A stretch of DNA of 64,000 nt from Labrenzia sp. PHM005. GTDB taxonomy: Bacteria > Pseudomonadota > Alphaproteobacteria > Rhizobiales > Stappiaceae. The stretch covers positions 4,831,001 through 4,895,000 of the forward strand of contig NZ_CP041191.1 in the NCBI RefSeq assembly GCF_006517275.1, in the 5' to 3' direction. The position numbers were made by a program, and so were the translations under genes. Of the stretch, positions 32,880 through 42,368 are shown piece after piece; the first letter of the stretch is position 1; each line of letters starts with the position of its first letter. The notes beneath the pieces are model-generated. The model worked only from the letters and a program-made list of their open reading frames with translations. It ran no database searches and was not told where the DNA came from.

Positions 32880-34877
32880 TCAATCCCGGGCAGGTGTTTT
32901 GTTGTCTTCTTCCTCGCTGGGGTTCTCATCAAGATCTTCGCCCGGGACCGGATCAGCCGACAGTCTTTCAGCGCCTGGCACGCTTTCCAGATCCTCATGG
33001 CCAGCTTCGGGCGAGCCCCTCGGTGGATAGTCCAGCGTGTCGTTCAACTGGTCGAGCCTTTCGGGCGCAAATCTCGGGAAAGGCAGTTTCCTGGACCGGC
33101 GCCAGGCTTTTACGCGCTGTTCGGCCTTTTGACCCGTCTCAGTGTCGAGACCATCGTCCTTGCCCATGTAGATCGTCTGCGAGGGAAAGGCGAAGCCCGT
33201 CCCGGCCTCGGTGACCAGGTCATAAATGCGAAGGAAAACATCCTCACGAATCGCAAAGTAGTCATTCCATTCCCGGGTCTTGGCGTAAATCCGGATGGTG
33301 ATGTTGAGCGCACTGTCGCCGTACCCGGAAAACCGAACACGAACGGTCTCGTTGTTGATGCGTGGATGGCCATGCAGCATCTCGCGCATCTTTGCCAGCA
33401 AATACCTCAGCTGATCGGGCGTTGTCTCGTAGCGCACCCCAATGGTTTCGTCGATCAGCATCTCGTCGCAGCGCGCCCAATTGACAATCTGCATGTCAGC
33501 AAACTGGGCATTTGGTACCGAGATGAGTGTTCGATCGAGGCTGCGCAGCTGGGTTGAGCGGACGCCGATGGCTTCGACCGTGCCCATTCTTTCGCCAAAA
33601 CTGCAAAAATCGCCGACACGAACGGGTTTGTCGATGTAGAGGATCATGCCGCCAATCAGGTTCTCCAGTGTTGGCCGGATGGCAAGGGCAACGGCAATGC
33701 CACCAATGCCCAGACCGGCAAGCACGCTCACAATCGGTAAACCGATTGCCTGTCCGCCATAGGCCATGACGATGGTGACACCGACGATGCCGATCAGGCG
33801 CGCAACGAGACGCAGGAGGTTGGCGTCAAGGCTCTCCTCCGAAATGCGTGGTGATCGGATGATCCATTCGAACACGAACTGAACTGCGAGCCAAAACAGC
33901 CAGGCGAACGCCAAAAAGATCAGCAGTGTCGCGCCCGTATCGATCACCGCGGAGAAACGGCCGGAGGTATTGATCTGACGATCGACAAACGGAATCAGCA
34001 AGGCGACCGCAAACAGGATCGAAACCGGACGGATCAGCCTCAAGAAGACGGCGCCTGTCCGGGATTTGGGCTCCATGAAGGACAGCTGGCGGTGAAGCGC
34101 CGCAAGCAGAAGGGCCAATACAAGTGTTACCGCGGTGGTGGCGACAACCTTCCAGACGGGTGTATCAAGCCACAAGGTCCGCAAACTCCGCGGCATCGCC
34201 TGGATCACCGACACCGGTATCAAGGGGCCGGTCATCTGTGGCAGCGATGCGCTCCAGCTCCCGATCCCGAGGGCAGACCGCAGCGGCATGTCCCTGATGC
34301 TTTGATAGAACCGGGGCGCGACGCGAACCGTGCGGGCGTTGAACAGGAACTCACCCTCCCGATCGCCTTCTCCAATCCTGGTAATCCGTATCGGCGTCCC
34401 AGGAATGCGATATTGGGCAAAACCCTCATCCCTAAAGGCATCTTCATCCGGTATGTCTTCAAGGTCCGGCAACGCCACGCGGCCGAAAATATCAAGAAGA
34501 TACCCCACCGTTTCGCTTCCCGTTTCCTCACGAGAGGTTCGGGGCACTGAACTCAGATCGATGAGCGCCCTGAGCTGATCCCCAATGAGAGGAAACCGGG
34601 CGGCGTTTTGGAAAGACTGGTTTGCGCGATAGTCCAGCAACGCTTGTTCACCGTCATCCCGGAGGCGGATGAAGGTTTCCAGGGTATCGCGCGGGCTGTC
34701 CGTGCGCACCGGCTGTCTCTCTTGCCCGGCATCCACGGTGGAGGTTGCTTCTGCACCCGCAACACCGGTTATTTCCTGCGCCGTCGCCGAGGGCAGGACC
34801 GGCGCGGCCATCAGGGCAAACAGCATGGTTCGTTGCAATGCGGTCCGAAGCAAATGAAAGGTTATCTTTGCAGTCAT
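32880..34877 (-). CDS. Mechanosensitive ion channel, MscS family, large
   Basis: Predicted 665-residue inner-membrane channel. Seen: signal peptide of about 33 residues, a periplasmic N-terminal part (about 35-230), about five or six membrane helices (230-400), and the MscS pore and beta domain LAGLGIGGIAVALAIRPTLENLIGGMILYIDKPVRVGDFC with the MscS-type glycine-rich TM3, then VRSTQLRSLDRTLISVPNAQF and a C-terminal alpha/beta portion. The last 60 residues are charged and low-complexity. Larger than E. coli MscS, like MscK/YnaI-type members. It relieves osmotic pressure. Transcribed alone. Confidence 0.88.
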   Translation of the reverse strand: MTAKITFHLLRTALQRTMLFALMAAPVLPSATAQEITGVAGAEATSTVDAGQERQPVRTDSPRDTLETFIRLRDDGEQALLDYRANQSFQNAARFPLIGDQLRALIDLSSVPRTSREETGSETVGYLLDIFGRVALPDLEDIPDEDAFRDEGFAQYRIPGTPIRITRIGEGDREGEFLFNARTVRVAPRFYQSIRDMPLRSALGIGSWSASLPQMTGPLIPVSVIQAMPRSLRTLWLDTPVWKVVATTAVTLVLALLLAALHRQLSFMEPKSRTGAVFLRLIRPVSILFAVALLIPFVDRQINTSGRFSAVIDTGATLLIFLAFAWLFWLAVQFVFEWIIRSPRISEESLDANLLRLVARLIGIVGVTIVMAYGGQAIGLPIVSVLAGLGIGGIAVALAIRPTLENLIGGMILYIDKPVRVGDFCSFGERMGTVEAIGVRSTQLRSLDRTLISVPNAQFADMQIVNWARCDEMLIDETIGVRYETTPDQLRYLLAKMREMLHGHPRINNETVRVRFSGYGDSALNITIRIYAKTREWNDYFAIREDVFLRIYDLVTEAGTGFAFPSQTIYMGKDDGLDTETGQKAEQRVKAWRRSRKLPFPRFAPERLDQLNDTLDYPPRGSPEAGHEDLESVPGAERLSADPVPGEDLDENPSEEEDNKTPARD

Positions 34878-34994
34878 GCAGTCCCCAACCGCAGTCGCAA
34901 GTGCGCGTAAGTGATGTAACAGACATCGGGATAATCTAAATGTCTTTTGCTCAAGCTATCTAGCCACAAGTGGCGTGTCATGATGCCTTGCGCA

Positions 34995-36011
34995 TCAACA
35001 CGATCTCCGGAAGGCGCGGGGCGTCACCCCCACCTTCGACTTGAAGAATCTCGTGAAATTACCGGCTTCGGCAAAGCCAAGCCGTGTGCCGATTCGGGAA
35101 ACACTATCGTCGGTGTTCAACAGCAGCTCCTTCGCCATTTGAATACGAAGTGATTGTATCACCTTCTGAAAAGTGGTGTCTTCGCTTTTAAGGGCGGCAT
35201 CCAGATCTGTCGTTGAAATGCCCAGCCGCTCCGCCACAACCAGTCTTGCATCGCGTTTTTCAAGTTCGAAAATATCTGAGGAAACGTTCTGGATTGCCAA
35301 CACAGTTGACGGTGTGTCCAAGACAACCGGACCTTTCTTAGGCGGCAATCCGAATTCGTGGAAGCTTGCATGGAGCCATTCGGTCGGGAAAATAAGGCTC
35401 GTTTCACCGGGCGGGCACCGGCTAATCGAAACGCCCATATATCCGGACGGTATGGCATCCAGGTACGCGGTCTTGTAGTGCAGCAACTTTGGATCCCAAA
35501 CTTCGGCATCGATCTGGCGAAACAGTCTGATGAGCGTTGCCAAACCGAACCCGTCGACTTGATCAGGAGGGTTGCCGCTCACGGTTTTACGCACGGCGCG
35601 ATACGCCGACGCACTTGACCCGACCTCAAGAACATGGGTTGTGGACGATCCCATCTTCTTAATCGACTCGATCAGCTGGATCAGGACTTCTGACAGGACA
35701 TTTGCGTTGCGGCTGGCCTCCGCCCAATGCGGCCAGCTCAGGACGTTGAACTGCTCGCCAACGTGAACGCCGAGATAAGGATCGCCGGCTTCAATGGCCA
35801 ATTTGTGGATCAGACCATAGACCACCTCGGCATGCACAAGCCGTTTTGCATCCCTCACGTCCTGTTCTCGCAAGCCAATGTTTCTGAAAACCTTTTCTGA
35901 ATCGGCACCGCGTTGTTTTGCGAGCTTCAAAAAAGGTTCGACGGTCATGAGTCTCACCAAAGGTTCCGTTGGCGAGGCTGCCGGTCCGGCTGTGCGCACT
36001 TCTTCGTTCAT
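34995..36011 (-). CDS. AraC family transcriptional regulator
   Basis: Predicted 338-residue activator with an N-terminal arabinose-binding-like ligand domain (about 20-215) and a C-terminal HTH pair: LRIQMAKELLLNTDDSVSRIGTRLGFAEAGNFTRFFKSKVGVTPRAFR. It is divergent from the tandem amidohydrolase cluster (135-base gap), so it most likely controls that cluster. It has the same architecture as the AraC gene at 25118, both within the island. Inducer unknown. Confidence 0.9.
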   Translation of the reverse strand: MNEEVRTAGPAASPTEPLVRLMTVEPFLKLAKQRGADSEKVFRNIGLREQDVRDAKRLVHAEVVYGLIHKLAIEAGDPYLGVHVGEQFNVLSWPHWAEASRNANVLSEVLIQLIESIKKMGSSTTHVLEVGSSASAYRAVRKTVSGNPPDQVDGFGLATLIRLFRQIDAEVWDPKLLHYKTAYLDAIPSGYMGVSISRCPPGETSLIFPTEWLHASFHEFGLPPKKGPVVLDTPSTVLAIQNVSSDIFELEKRDARLVVAERLGISTTDLDAALKSEDTTFQKVIQSLRIQMAKELLLNTDDSVSRIGTRLGFAEAGNFTRFFKSKVGVTPRAFRRSC

Positions 36012-36146
36012 GGGTTGAGACTATACGTCTTCGCCGCTTCAAAATGATCATTTTTTGTACTTCGGCCTGCTCAAATCACTTCAAACGGATAATTTTCCGA
36101 GCCGGTCGCATGTTAGCGTCGTAAGTCATTTGGGAGCGCTTACATA

Positions 36147-37517
36147 ATGAAACGACTTCTTGCAGCCTTGGCGATGACATTCACGGCAACCGGTGTGGTG
36201 GCCCAGGACGATCCCGCACAGACGCTCTTCACCAACGTCCACATCTTTGACGGTGTGAACGAAGCGCGGATCGAAAACGCCAACGTTCTGGTCGAGGGCA
36301 ACCTGATCAAGACCGTCTCGACCGAGGCGATCGACGCGCCGGGCGCGACCGTGATCGACGGCAAAGGCGGCACGCTGATGCCCGGTTTCATCGATACGCA
36401 TGTTCACTTTGCTTTGACCGGCAAGGATGTCTCGACCGTCGCAAGCGGCATGACGTGGGAGGATATTGCCCTTGGCCAGGCTGCAATGGCGAACATGTAC
36501 CTCAACGAAGGTTTCACCACCGTGCGCGACGCAGGCGCCGCAAACGCGGGACTGCGCCGCTCGATCGACGGAGGGTTTTTGCCCGGCCCGCGGTTCTACA
36601 GTTCTGGAGCATTCATCAGCGCGCGCGGCGGCCATGGAGACATTATGCCGTACAACTCCACGCCATATGCCGCAACAAACGCGGACTTGTTGAACATGAC
36701 GGCCATCGTAGCCGGTGCGGACGACGTGCTGATGCGCGCGCGCAACAACTTCAGAATGGGTGCAACGCAGATCAAGGTGATTCAGACCGGCGGTGTGGCC
36801 ACGTTGTTTGATCCTTGGCAATTGATGGGAATGACCGAGGCAGAACTTGCCGCAGCGGTTGAAGTTGCCGACGCCTATGGAAGCTACGTGATGGCCCACT
36901 CTTATACGAAAGAGGCCATCATGCTCGCGTTGGAAATGGGTGTTAAGTCATGTGAGCACTGCTTCGCGTTCGATGAAGATATCGCCAAGTTGATGAAGGA
37001 AAAAGGCGCCTACATGACGACCAACATGACAGCGTTCTCACCGCTGCTGGCAGACTCCACGGCCTTGGCTGATCCAATAACCAAGGCCAAATTCGCATCG
37101 TGGGGCAAGACGTCTGCAGGATTCATTGACAACGTGAAGAAGTACAAGCCTAAGCGTGCCTTCCAGACAGACTGCGTTGGAGAAATGCGTGGATGCCAGG
37201 CTCAAAATGCCTACGAGAAATATCTCGGCGGTGAGTTCTTCGGCACCTATGAGACGTTGAAGTCGATGACCTCTGTCGCTGGCGAACTGGTCGCGCTGAG
37301 CGGTGAGGTTCTCAATCCTTATCTCGAAGGCCAGCTGGGTGTGATCGAAGAAGGCGCCTACGCTGACATCCTCGTCATTGAAGGCAATCCGCTCGAGGAC
37401 CTCGCCCTAATTGGGGCACATCCCGACTGGTTTGGTGCCGAGTATCGCCCGGATGGTGTGGAGACCATCAAGGTGATCATGAAGGACGGCGATATCTACA
37501 AGAACACGCTGAACTAA
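36147..37517 (+). CDS. Periplasmic amidohydrolase, paralog A
   Basis: Predicted 456-residue secreted metallo-hydrolase of the amidohydrolase superfamily (Xaa-Pro dipeptidase/imidazolonepropionase-like group). Seen: signal peptide ending VVAQ at residue 20, the HxH metal motif THVHF with His85 and His87, Lys210 in GATQIKVIQTGG as the carboxylatable bridging lysine, His251 and His271 as metal ligands, and Asp342 in FQTDCVG. All expected catalytic residues are present. ATG 36147. First gene of a six-gene envelope cluster; a close paralog follows 59 bases later, and the first and last parts of the two genes are almost identical. Hydrolyses an amide, peptide or lactone in the periplasm; the substrate is unknown. 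Confidence 0.9.
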   Translation: MKRLLAALAMTFTATGVVAQDDPAQTLFTNVHIFDGVNEARIENANVLVEGNLIKTVSTEAIDAPGATVIDGKGGTLMPGFIDTHVHFALTGKDVSTVASGMTWEDIALGQAAMANMYLNEGFTTVRDAGAANAGLRRSIDGGFLPGPRFYSSGAFISARGGHGDIMPYNSTPYAATNADLLNMTAIVAGADDVLMRARNNFRMGATQIKVIQTGGVATLFDPWQLMGMTEAELAAAVEVADAYGSYVMAHSYTKEAIMLALEMGVKSCEHCFAFDEDIAKLMKEKGAYMTTNMTAFSPLLADSTALADPITKAKFASWGKTSAGFIDNVKKYKPKRAFQTDCVGEMRGCQAQNAYEKYLGGEFFGTYETLKSMTSVAGELVALSGEVLNPYLEGQLGVIEEGAYADILVIEGNPLEDLALIGAHPDWFGAEYRPDGVETIKVIMKDGDIYKNTLN

Positions 37518-37576
37518 AGAGTGGCAGCCGCCGCCCACCGGTGGTCGCCTGATTTCACATGCAAGGGAGAAGCAGA

Positions 37577-38965
37577 ATGAGCATCATGCAATGGGCGAAA
37601 CCGGCGCTGGCTGTCGCGGCCCTTTGGCTGAGCGCTGTGTCCGCACAGGCGCAGGACGCGCCCGCCCAGACGCTGTTTACCAACGTCCATATCTTTGACG
37701 GTGTGAACGAGGCGCGGATCGAAAACGCTCACGTTCTGGTCGAGGGCAACCTGATCAAGACCGTCTCGACTGAGGCCATCGACGCGCCGGGCGCCACCGT
37801 AATCGACGGCGGCGGCGGCACGCTGATGCCCGGCATGATTGAAGGACACGCGCACGTTGCTCTGAACGGTCCGGATATCAAGGTCATGACGGCGGATATG
37901 ACCTGGGAGGAGTTGGCTATCGGCTCGGTCGGCGTGCTGGAAATGTACCTGAAAGAAGGCTTCACCACCGTGCGCGACATGGGCGGCGCCGGTGGCGGGT
38001 TGCGCCGCGCCAGGGACGCCGGGCAGTTCGTCGGCCCGCGGTTTTATCCCGCCGGCGCTTTCATCGGCACGGTTGGCGGTCACGGGGATTTTGCCTTCTA
38101 CAGCTCGCTCCCTGGGGACCCGTCAAACTTCACACGCTTGAACATGATGGCAATCGTGGCCGGTGATGCGCAAATGCTCACTGCGGCGCGCATGAACTTC
38201 AGAATGGGCGCAACGCATATCAAGCTGATGCTGACCGGCGGTGTCGCCAGCTTGTACGATCCCTGGCAACTCATGGGCATGACCGTGGGAGAAATCGAAG
38301 CCGCGGTTGAAGTTGCCGAGGCCTACGGGAGCTACGCAGGTGCCCACATGTATGAGAAGGAAGCCATCATGCGCGGGATCAGAGCAGGCGTAAAAACCTG
38401 TGAGCATTGTTTCATGTTCGATGGTGAGGTCGCCGCGTTGATGGAGGAAAAGGGCGCCTATATGACGACAAACCTCACGGCGTTCTCTCCTCTTCTTGCA
38501 CAAACCTCAATGTTGGCTGATCCAAGAAATCAGCGCAAATTCGCTTCGTTCAGCAAGGCGGCGACAGGGTACTTCGACATGGTCAACAAGTATAAGCCCA
38601 AGCGCGGTTTCATTACGGATTGCGGCGGACCAGCGCCTGTATGCCAGCAACAGGTTGCCTACGAAAAGTTCCTCGGCGGAGAGTTCTTTGGCAACTTTGA
38701 AACGCTGAAGTCACTGACTTCCACCAATGGTGAAATCATGGCGCTGAGCGGCGATTTCATCAATCCCTATCCGGAGGGCAAACTGGGCGTGATCGAAGAA
38801 GGCGCCTACGCCGATATATTGGTGGTTGATGGCAACCCGCTGGAAGACCTGTCCGTTATCGGCGCCAACTCCGTGTGGTTTGAAGCCGAGTATCGCCCGG
38901 ATGGGGTGGAAACCATCAAGGTGATCATGATGGACGGCGAGATCATCAAGAACACCCTGAATTAA
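37577..38965 (+). CDS. Periplasmic amidohydrolase, paralog B
   Basis: Predicted 462-residue secreted amidohydrolase, tandem copy of the preceding gene. Seen: signal peptide ending AQAQ, HxH motif GHAHVA with His91 and His93, GATHIKLMLTGG with the bridging lysine, CEHCF with a metal histidine, and FITDCGG with the active-site Asp. ATG 37577 lies behind AAGGGAGA. The N-terminal 60 residues after the signal are nearly identical to paralog A at DNA level, whereas the central domain has diverged, and the C-terminal 100 bases are close again. A duplication followed by divergence of the specificity region, or gene conversion, would produce this. Substrate unknown. Confidence 0.9.
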   Translation: MSIMQWAKPALAVAALWLSAVSAQAQDAPAQTLFTNVHIFDGVNEARIENAHVLVEGNLIKTVSTEAIDAPGATVIDGGGGTLMPGMIEGHAHVALNGPDIKVMTADMTWEELAIGSVGVLEMYLKEGFTTVRDMGGAGGGLRRARDAGQFVGPRFYPAGAFIGTVGGHGDFAFYSSLPGDPSNFTRLNMMAIVAGDAQMLTAARMNFRMGATHIKLMLTGGVASLYDPWQLMGMTVGEIEAAVEVAEAYGSYAGAHMYEKEAIMRGIRAGVKTCEHCFMFDGEVAALMEEKGAYMTTNLTAFSPLLAQTSMLADPRNQRKFASFSKAATGYFDMVNKYKPKRGFITDCGGPAPVCQQQVAYEKFLGGEFFGNFETLKSLTSTNGEIMALSGDFINPYPEGKLGVIEEGAYADILVVDGNPLEDLSVIGANSVWFEAEYRPDGVETIKVIMMDGEIIKNTLN

Positions 38966-38990
38966 CCGCGTCACGACAAGGACTGCCATC

Positions 38991-39758
38991 ATGATCAGGT
39001 TGATACCCATAAATGGTGTAAAAAAACTGCTCATAGCAGCGGCTGGACTGTGGCTTGCGACAGGCTTGACCTGGGCGACCGAAGTCTCGTGGGAGGATTT
39101 ACCCGACGCGTCCGTACAGGAGTATGACGATCCCTATCGGGACCTCACATACGATCAAATCGACAGTTTGCGCACGATCGCGCAATTGCGCGAACGACTA
39201 AATGGACCGGCATCACCGGGCCTTGCAAATGGTGACCTGACAAACCAGCTCACCAAGGCGCTCCAGGAATGGAAAACGGCCGGCATTGACCCTGATTGGC
39301 TGATTGACCAGCGGTGGGTGGTGGCCGAACGGCGCAAGCAGGCTGCAACAGCGGGGAACCCGGCGCTGGATGGCACAGAGGCAACGCTTTCCGGATTTGT
39401 GATCCCGGCCCCACCCGATGCCGACGGTCAATTCACCGCCTATCTGGTCCCGGAACGCGGCATGTGCAGCCACATGCCCCCGCCACCGCCGAACCAGCTT
39501 CTGCGGCTGGTTTTTGACGAGGCCTGGTACCCGCGGTTCATCTACGAGCCGATCAAGGTCAGCGGCCTTCTGGGAATCGCGCCGACGCAAAGATCTATCC
39601 GCGTTGTTGACGGTCCCGTCGTTATGGCCTCGACGTTCAGTCTCGAGGTTGCAAGTCTTGATTCTCTGCGAGCGCAATCCGGCACCGCGACCGAACGTCA
39701 ACCCTGGCCGCTGAGGCCGCATTGGCAGGGTGGTCAGGCTGGAACAGGCCGCCCTTGA
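38991..39758 (+). CDS. DUF3299 periplasmic protein
   Basis: Predicted 255-residue secreted protein. Seen: signal peptide (about 1-29, ending TWAT), a linker, and the C-terminal DUF3299 domain with LSGFVIPAPPDADGQFTAYLVPERGMCSHMPPPPPNQLLRLVF, the family's conserved Cys/His/Pro box. DUF3299 is found with ABC/lipoprotein-type envelope genes; its function is unknown. Fourth gene of the envelope cluster counting the regulator, 25 bases after paralog B. Confidence 0.85.
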   Translation: MIRLIPINGVKKLLIAAAGLWLATGLTWATEVSWEDLPDASVQEYDDPYRDLTYDQIDSLRTIAQLRERLNGPASPGLANGDLTNQLTKALQEWKTAGIDPDWLIDQRWVVAERRKQAATAGNPALDGTEATLSGFVIPAPPDADGQFTAYLVPERGMCSHMPPPPPNQLLRLVFDEAWYPRFIYEPIKVSGLLGIAPTQRSIRVVDGPVVMASTFSLEVASLDSLRAQSGTATERQPWPLRPHWQGGQAGTGRP

Positions 39759-40981
39759 GGACGAATGTGCGACTGGCCGCGAGATTATGGGGCTGCACGG
39801 CGTTTCTTTTTCTGCTCGCGTTGGGTTCGGCTCAGGCGCAGGAGCAGAGTGGCGCGAGTCTTGGAGGGCCGAGTTCTGTTGGTGCGAATTTGTCGGACGG
39901 TGACGGCCTTACCGACCCGCAATTCCGATCCCGTTTTCCGCAGAACCTGGTTCCGCAATGGTTCGCGCTGAAAGACAGCTTGAAGGCGTCTGCGAACATC
40001 GACTTCAAGATCGACTATCTCAGCCTCGGGCAATGGTCGAACACGGATGTTGGACAGGGTCACGCCGCAGGCGGCATGGCCCGGATTTATGGGACCTGGC
40101 AGGCCTTCGAACACGGCGGACTGACAGCCAAGCTGGAACACCGCACGGCCTATACTTCTGTGGCGCCGCAGTTTTTCGGGTTCGACAGTGGGGCGCAATC
40201 CATTACCGGAACGGCGTTCAACGACATCCAGTTGGCGCTGACAAACCTGTTCTGGACGCAGCGGGCTGAAAGCGGTGCCTGGACCGTGCAGGTCGGCCAA
40301 ATCGATGTGACCGATTTTGTTGATGTTTACGGTCTCGTCAGCCCCTACACAGCCTTTCAGAACCTGGCTTTCAACACCAACCCGACGATCAATGCACCGA
40401 ACCAGGGCCTCGGGATTGCCGGCGGTGTCCGCCTGCATCAGAACCTCTATGCGATCGCCAGCATCGCAGATGCAAACGGGGACCCGACCCAACCGAATTT
40501 CGATGTTTTCAAAGACGGTGAAACGTTCAAGAGCTTTGAAATCGGCTACATGAGCAGTCAGGATCGGATCTATTTTGACAACATCCACCTGACCGTCTGG
40601 CAGAGTGACGGGGCCGACGACGGGTCACGCAAAGACGACTGGGGTGTCGCCGGGTCTGCAAGCTGGTTTTTCGACAATCGCTGGATGCCGTTTCTGCGGG
40701 CCGGTTTTTCTCAAGGAAAGGCCGCGCTTTACAAGAAAACCGTTTCGGCCGGGTTGGGGCTGTACACACGGGAAACGGATCTCTTCGGCGTTGGTTTGAA
40801 CTGGTCGGACCCGGGCGATGCTTTTGACAAGGACCAGTACACAGCGGAGATCTTTTACCGCTTTACGGTGTCACCCAACTTCGCAATCACGCCAAGTGTC
40901 CAGTTCATCGCAAACCCTGCGCTCAATCCGGATCAAGATGGTCTGGCGCTCTTTGGTCTGAGAGGGCGCGTGGCTCTCTGA
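39755..40981 (+). CDS. OprB-type carbohydrate-selective porin
   Basis: Predicted 408-residue outer-membrane beta-barrel. Seen: signal peptide with RLAARLWGCTAFLFLLALGSAQA, an N-terminal domain, FGFDSGAQSITGTAFNDIQLALTNLFW, VDVYGLVSPYTAFQNLAF and IYFDNIHLTVWQSD, segments typical of OprB-family porins, and the C-terminal barrel end ALFGLRGRVAL, finishing in a hydrophobic Leu instead of the common Phe. The start is the TTG at 39755 overlapping the DUF3299 stop (TTGA); a TTG at 39722 is the alternative. It could admit the substrate of the two amidohydrolases. Confidence 0.85.
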   Translation: MRTNVRLAARLWGCTAFLFLLALGSAQAQEQSGASLGGPSSVGANLSDGDGLTDPQFRSRFPQNLVPQWFALKDSLKASANIDFKIDYLSLGQWSNTDVGQGHAAGGMARIYGTWQAFEHGGLTAKLEHRTAYTSVAPQFFGFDSGAQSITGTAFNDIQLALTNLFWTQRAESGAWTVQVGQIDVTDFVDVYGLVSPYTAFQNLAFNTNPTINAPNQGLGIAGGVRLHQNLYAIASIADANGDPTQPNFDVFKDGETFKSFEIGYMSSQDRIYFDNIHLTVWQSDGADDGSRKDDWGVAGSASWFFDNRWMPFLRAGFSQGKAALYKKTVSAGLGLYTRETDLFGVGLNWSDPGDAFDKDQYTAEIFYRFTVSPNFAITPSVQFIANPALNPDQDGLALFGLRGRVAL

Positions 40982-41095
40982 AGTATTCGCAGTCTGCGCT
41001 TGATGAAGAGATCTGCATGGCCGCTCTGCTATTTCGGCCCATACCCAAGGCGGCTTTATCGGGAACAGGCTGCTCCGCGATCAAGGGGGAAAGTA

Positions 41096-41938
41096 ATGAA
41101 ATCACTTATGATCTCAACCGGACTGGCGGTGCTCGCTGCGGCCTTCAGTTTACCAGTGCATGCGCAGGACTATTGGCTGTCGGATCAGATCACGGATTGC
41201 GAGATTTGGAGCGCTGATCAGCCGGAAGACGGTGAAATGGCCTCCTGGACGGGCGCCTGCCTGGATGGCAAGGCCCAAGGATCGGGCACACTGCTGTTCT
41301 GGGATAAAAACGGCGTTTCCGCGCGCTACACGGGCGAAATGCGTGATGGCAAGATCCATGGCCAGGGAACGGTTGAAATGCGCGCTGAAGGCGGCGACGG
41401 CTATGACAACTACACGGGAGCCTTTGAGGGTGGCCGACCGGTCGGTGAAGGGGTTCTGGTGTCGGCTTCTGGGTATCGTTTTGACGGCGAACTGATTGAC
41501 GGGGTCCATCATGGCCGCGGCAAGCTCACCACGCCCGAGGGCTGGATGGTGCGCGGAGAAATCAAAGACGGGAAAGTCATTGGAGAGGGACTGGCATATT
41601 ATCAGGATGAAAACAGCGACCTCTATTTCGGGGATATAGAAAACTCGCAGAGACAAGGGATCGGCATTCTTCTGATGCAGTCGGATGACGCTTATATCGG
41701 GGAGTTTCATCAGGGGGCCCCGCATGGAAATGGCATTTTTGAGGGCGCCAACGGGTATCTCTATGTCGGGCAATACGAAAACGGCAAACCAAACGGCATG
41801 GGCACGGCCATCGACACCGAGCGAACTTCTTATCAAGGTCATTTCATCGATGGCACACTCGACGGGCAAGTGCTTGTGACCACCGCAGACGGACAGCAGA
41901 CAGTTGAAACCTGGGTGCAAGGGAGGAAGATGCAATGA
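41096..41938 (+). CDS. Periplasmic MORN repeat protein
   Basis: Predicted 280-residue secreted protein. Seen: signal peptide MKSLMISTGLAVLAAAFSLPVHAQ and at least six MORN repeats of the YxGxxxxGxxxGxGxxx type, such as YTGEMRDGKIHGQGTVEM, YTGAFEGGRPVGEGVLV, GELIDGVHHGRGKLT, IGEFHQGAPHGNGIFEG and YVGQYENGKPNGMGTAI. MORN proteins bind lipids or proteins at membranes; in the periplasm the role is unknown. ATG 41096 lies behind AAGGGGGAAAG. It overlaps the glycine-zipper gene by four bases. Confidence 0.88.
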   Translation: MKSLMISTGLAVLAAAFSLPVHAQDYWLSDQITDCEIWSADQPEDGEMASWTGACLDGKAQGSGTLLFWDKNGVSARYTGEMRDGKIHGQGTVEMRAEGGDGYDNYTGAFEGGRPVGEGVLVSASGYRFDGELIDGVHHGRGKLTTPEGWMVRGEIKDGKVIGEGLAYYQDENSDLYFGDIENSQRQGIGILLMQSDDAYIGEFHQGAPHGNGIFEGANGYLYVGQYENGKPNGMGTAIDTERTSYQGHFIDGTLDGQVLVTTADGQQTVETWVQGRKMQ

Positions 41939-42201
41939 CCAAAGATCCTGTTTTCCAGAACACACTCAAGGCGGCTGTCTTTATCATGGGCAGCGCATTG
42001 ATACTGCTCCAGTTTCAACCGGCCTCTGCGGGGCCGGTTATGCGGAACACCGCAAAGGGTGCGATTGCGGGCGGCGTGGTTGGTGCCATTGTCGGCGATT
42101 CAGCAAGTGGAGCGCGCGTCGGTGCGACGGTCGGCGCGGTCAAGGGGGTGAAGGAGCGGCGGGATCGCCGACGGGCCCGGGTCAATGCGCGGCGGCCATA
42201 G
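41935..42201 (+). CDS. Glycine-zipper small membrane protein
   Basis: Predicted 88-residue protein. Seen: an N-terminal signal or anchor (about 8-32), then a glycine zipper GAIAGGVVGAIVGDSASGARVGATVGAVKGV with GxxxG spacing at about 43-73, and a strongly basic tail KERRDRRRARVNARR. Such proteins often sit in the outer membrane or form oligomers. Its start ATG overlaps the MORN gene stop (ATGA). Last gene of the cluster. Confidence 0.8.
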   Translation: MTKDPVFQNTLKAAVFIMGSALILLQFQPASAGPVMRNTAKGAIAGGVVGAIVGDSASGARVGATVGAVKGVKERRDRRRARVNARRP

Positions 42202-42368
42202 AAGGAGGCGATCCAAGGAGTGCGAACAGCACCAGCCTCGCAAGGCCTGATTGTCCCACTCCCGTGGACACTGGCGCCGATGGCCGCCCCACAGGTGTTC
42301 AGCTCCCGAACCTTGGCCGCAGCCCGATTCATTCCAATTTGAATCCCAAGGTTGAACCCTTGCCCCGT

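Noticed and set aside
36126..36899. Minus-strand frame antisense to amidohydrolase A
   Set aside because: No family features; the plus-strand gene has complete metal ligands. The high G+C content keeps reverse frames open.
36147..38965. Tandem amidohydrolases as an assembly artefact
   Set aside because: The two genes differ strongly in the centre and have different signal peptides and starts, so they are true paralogs, not a duplicated contig.
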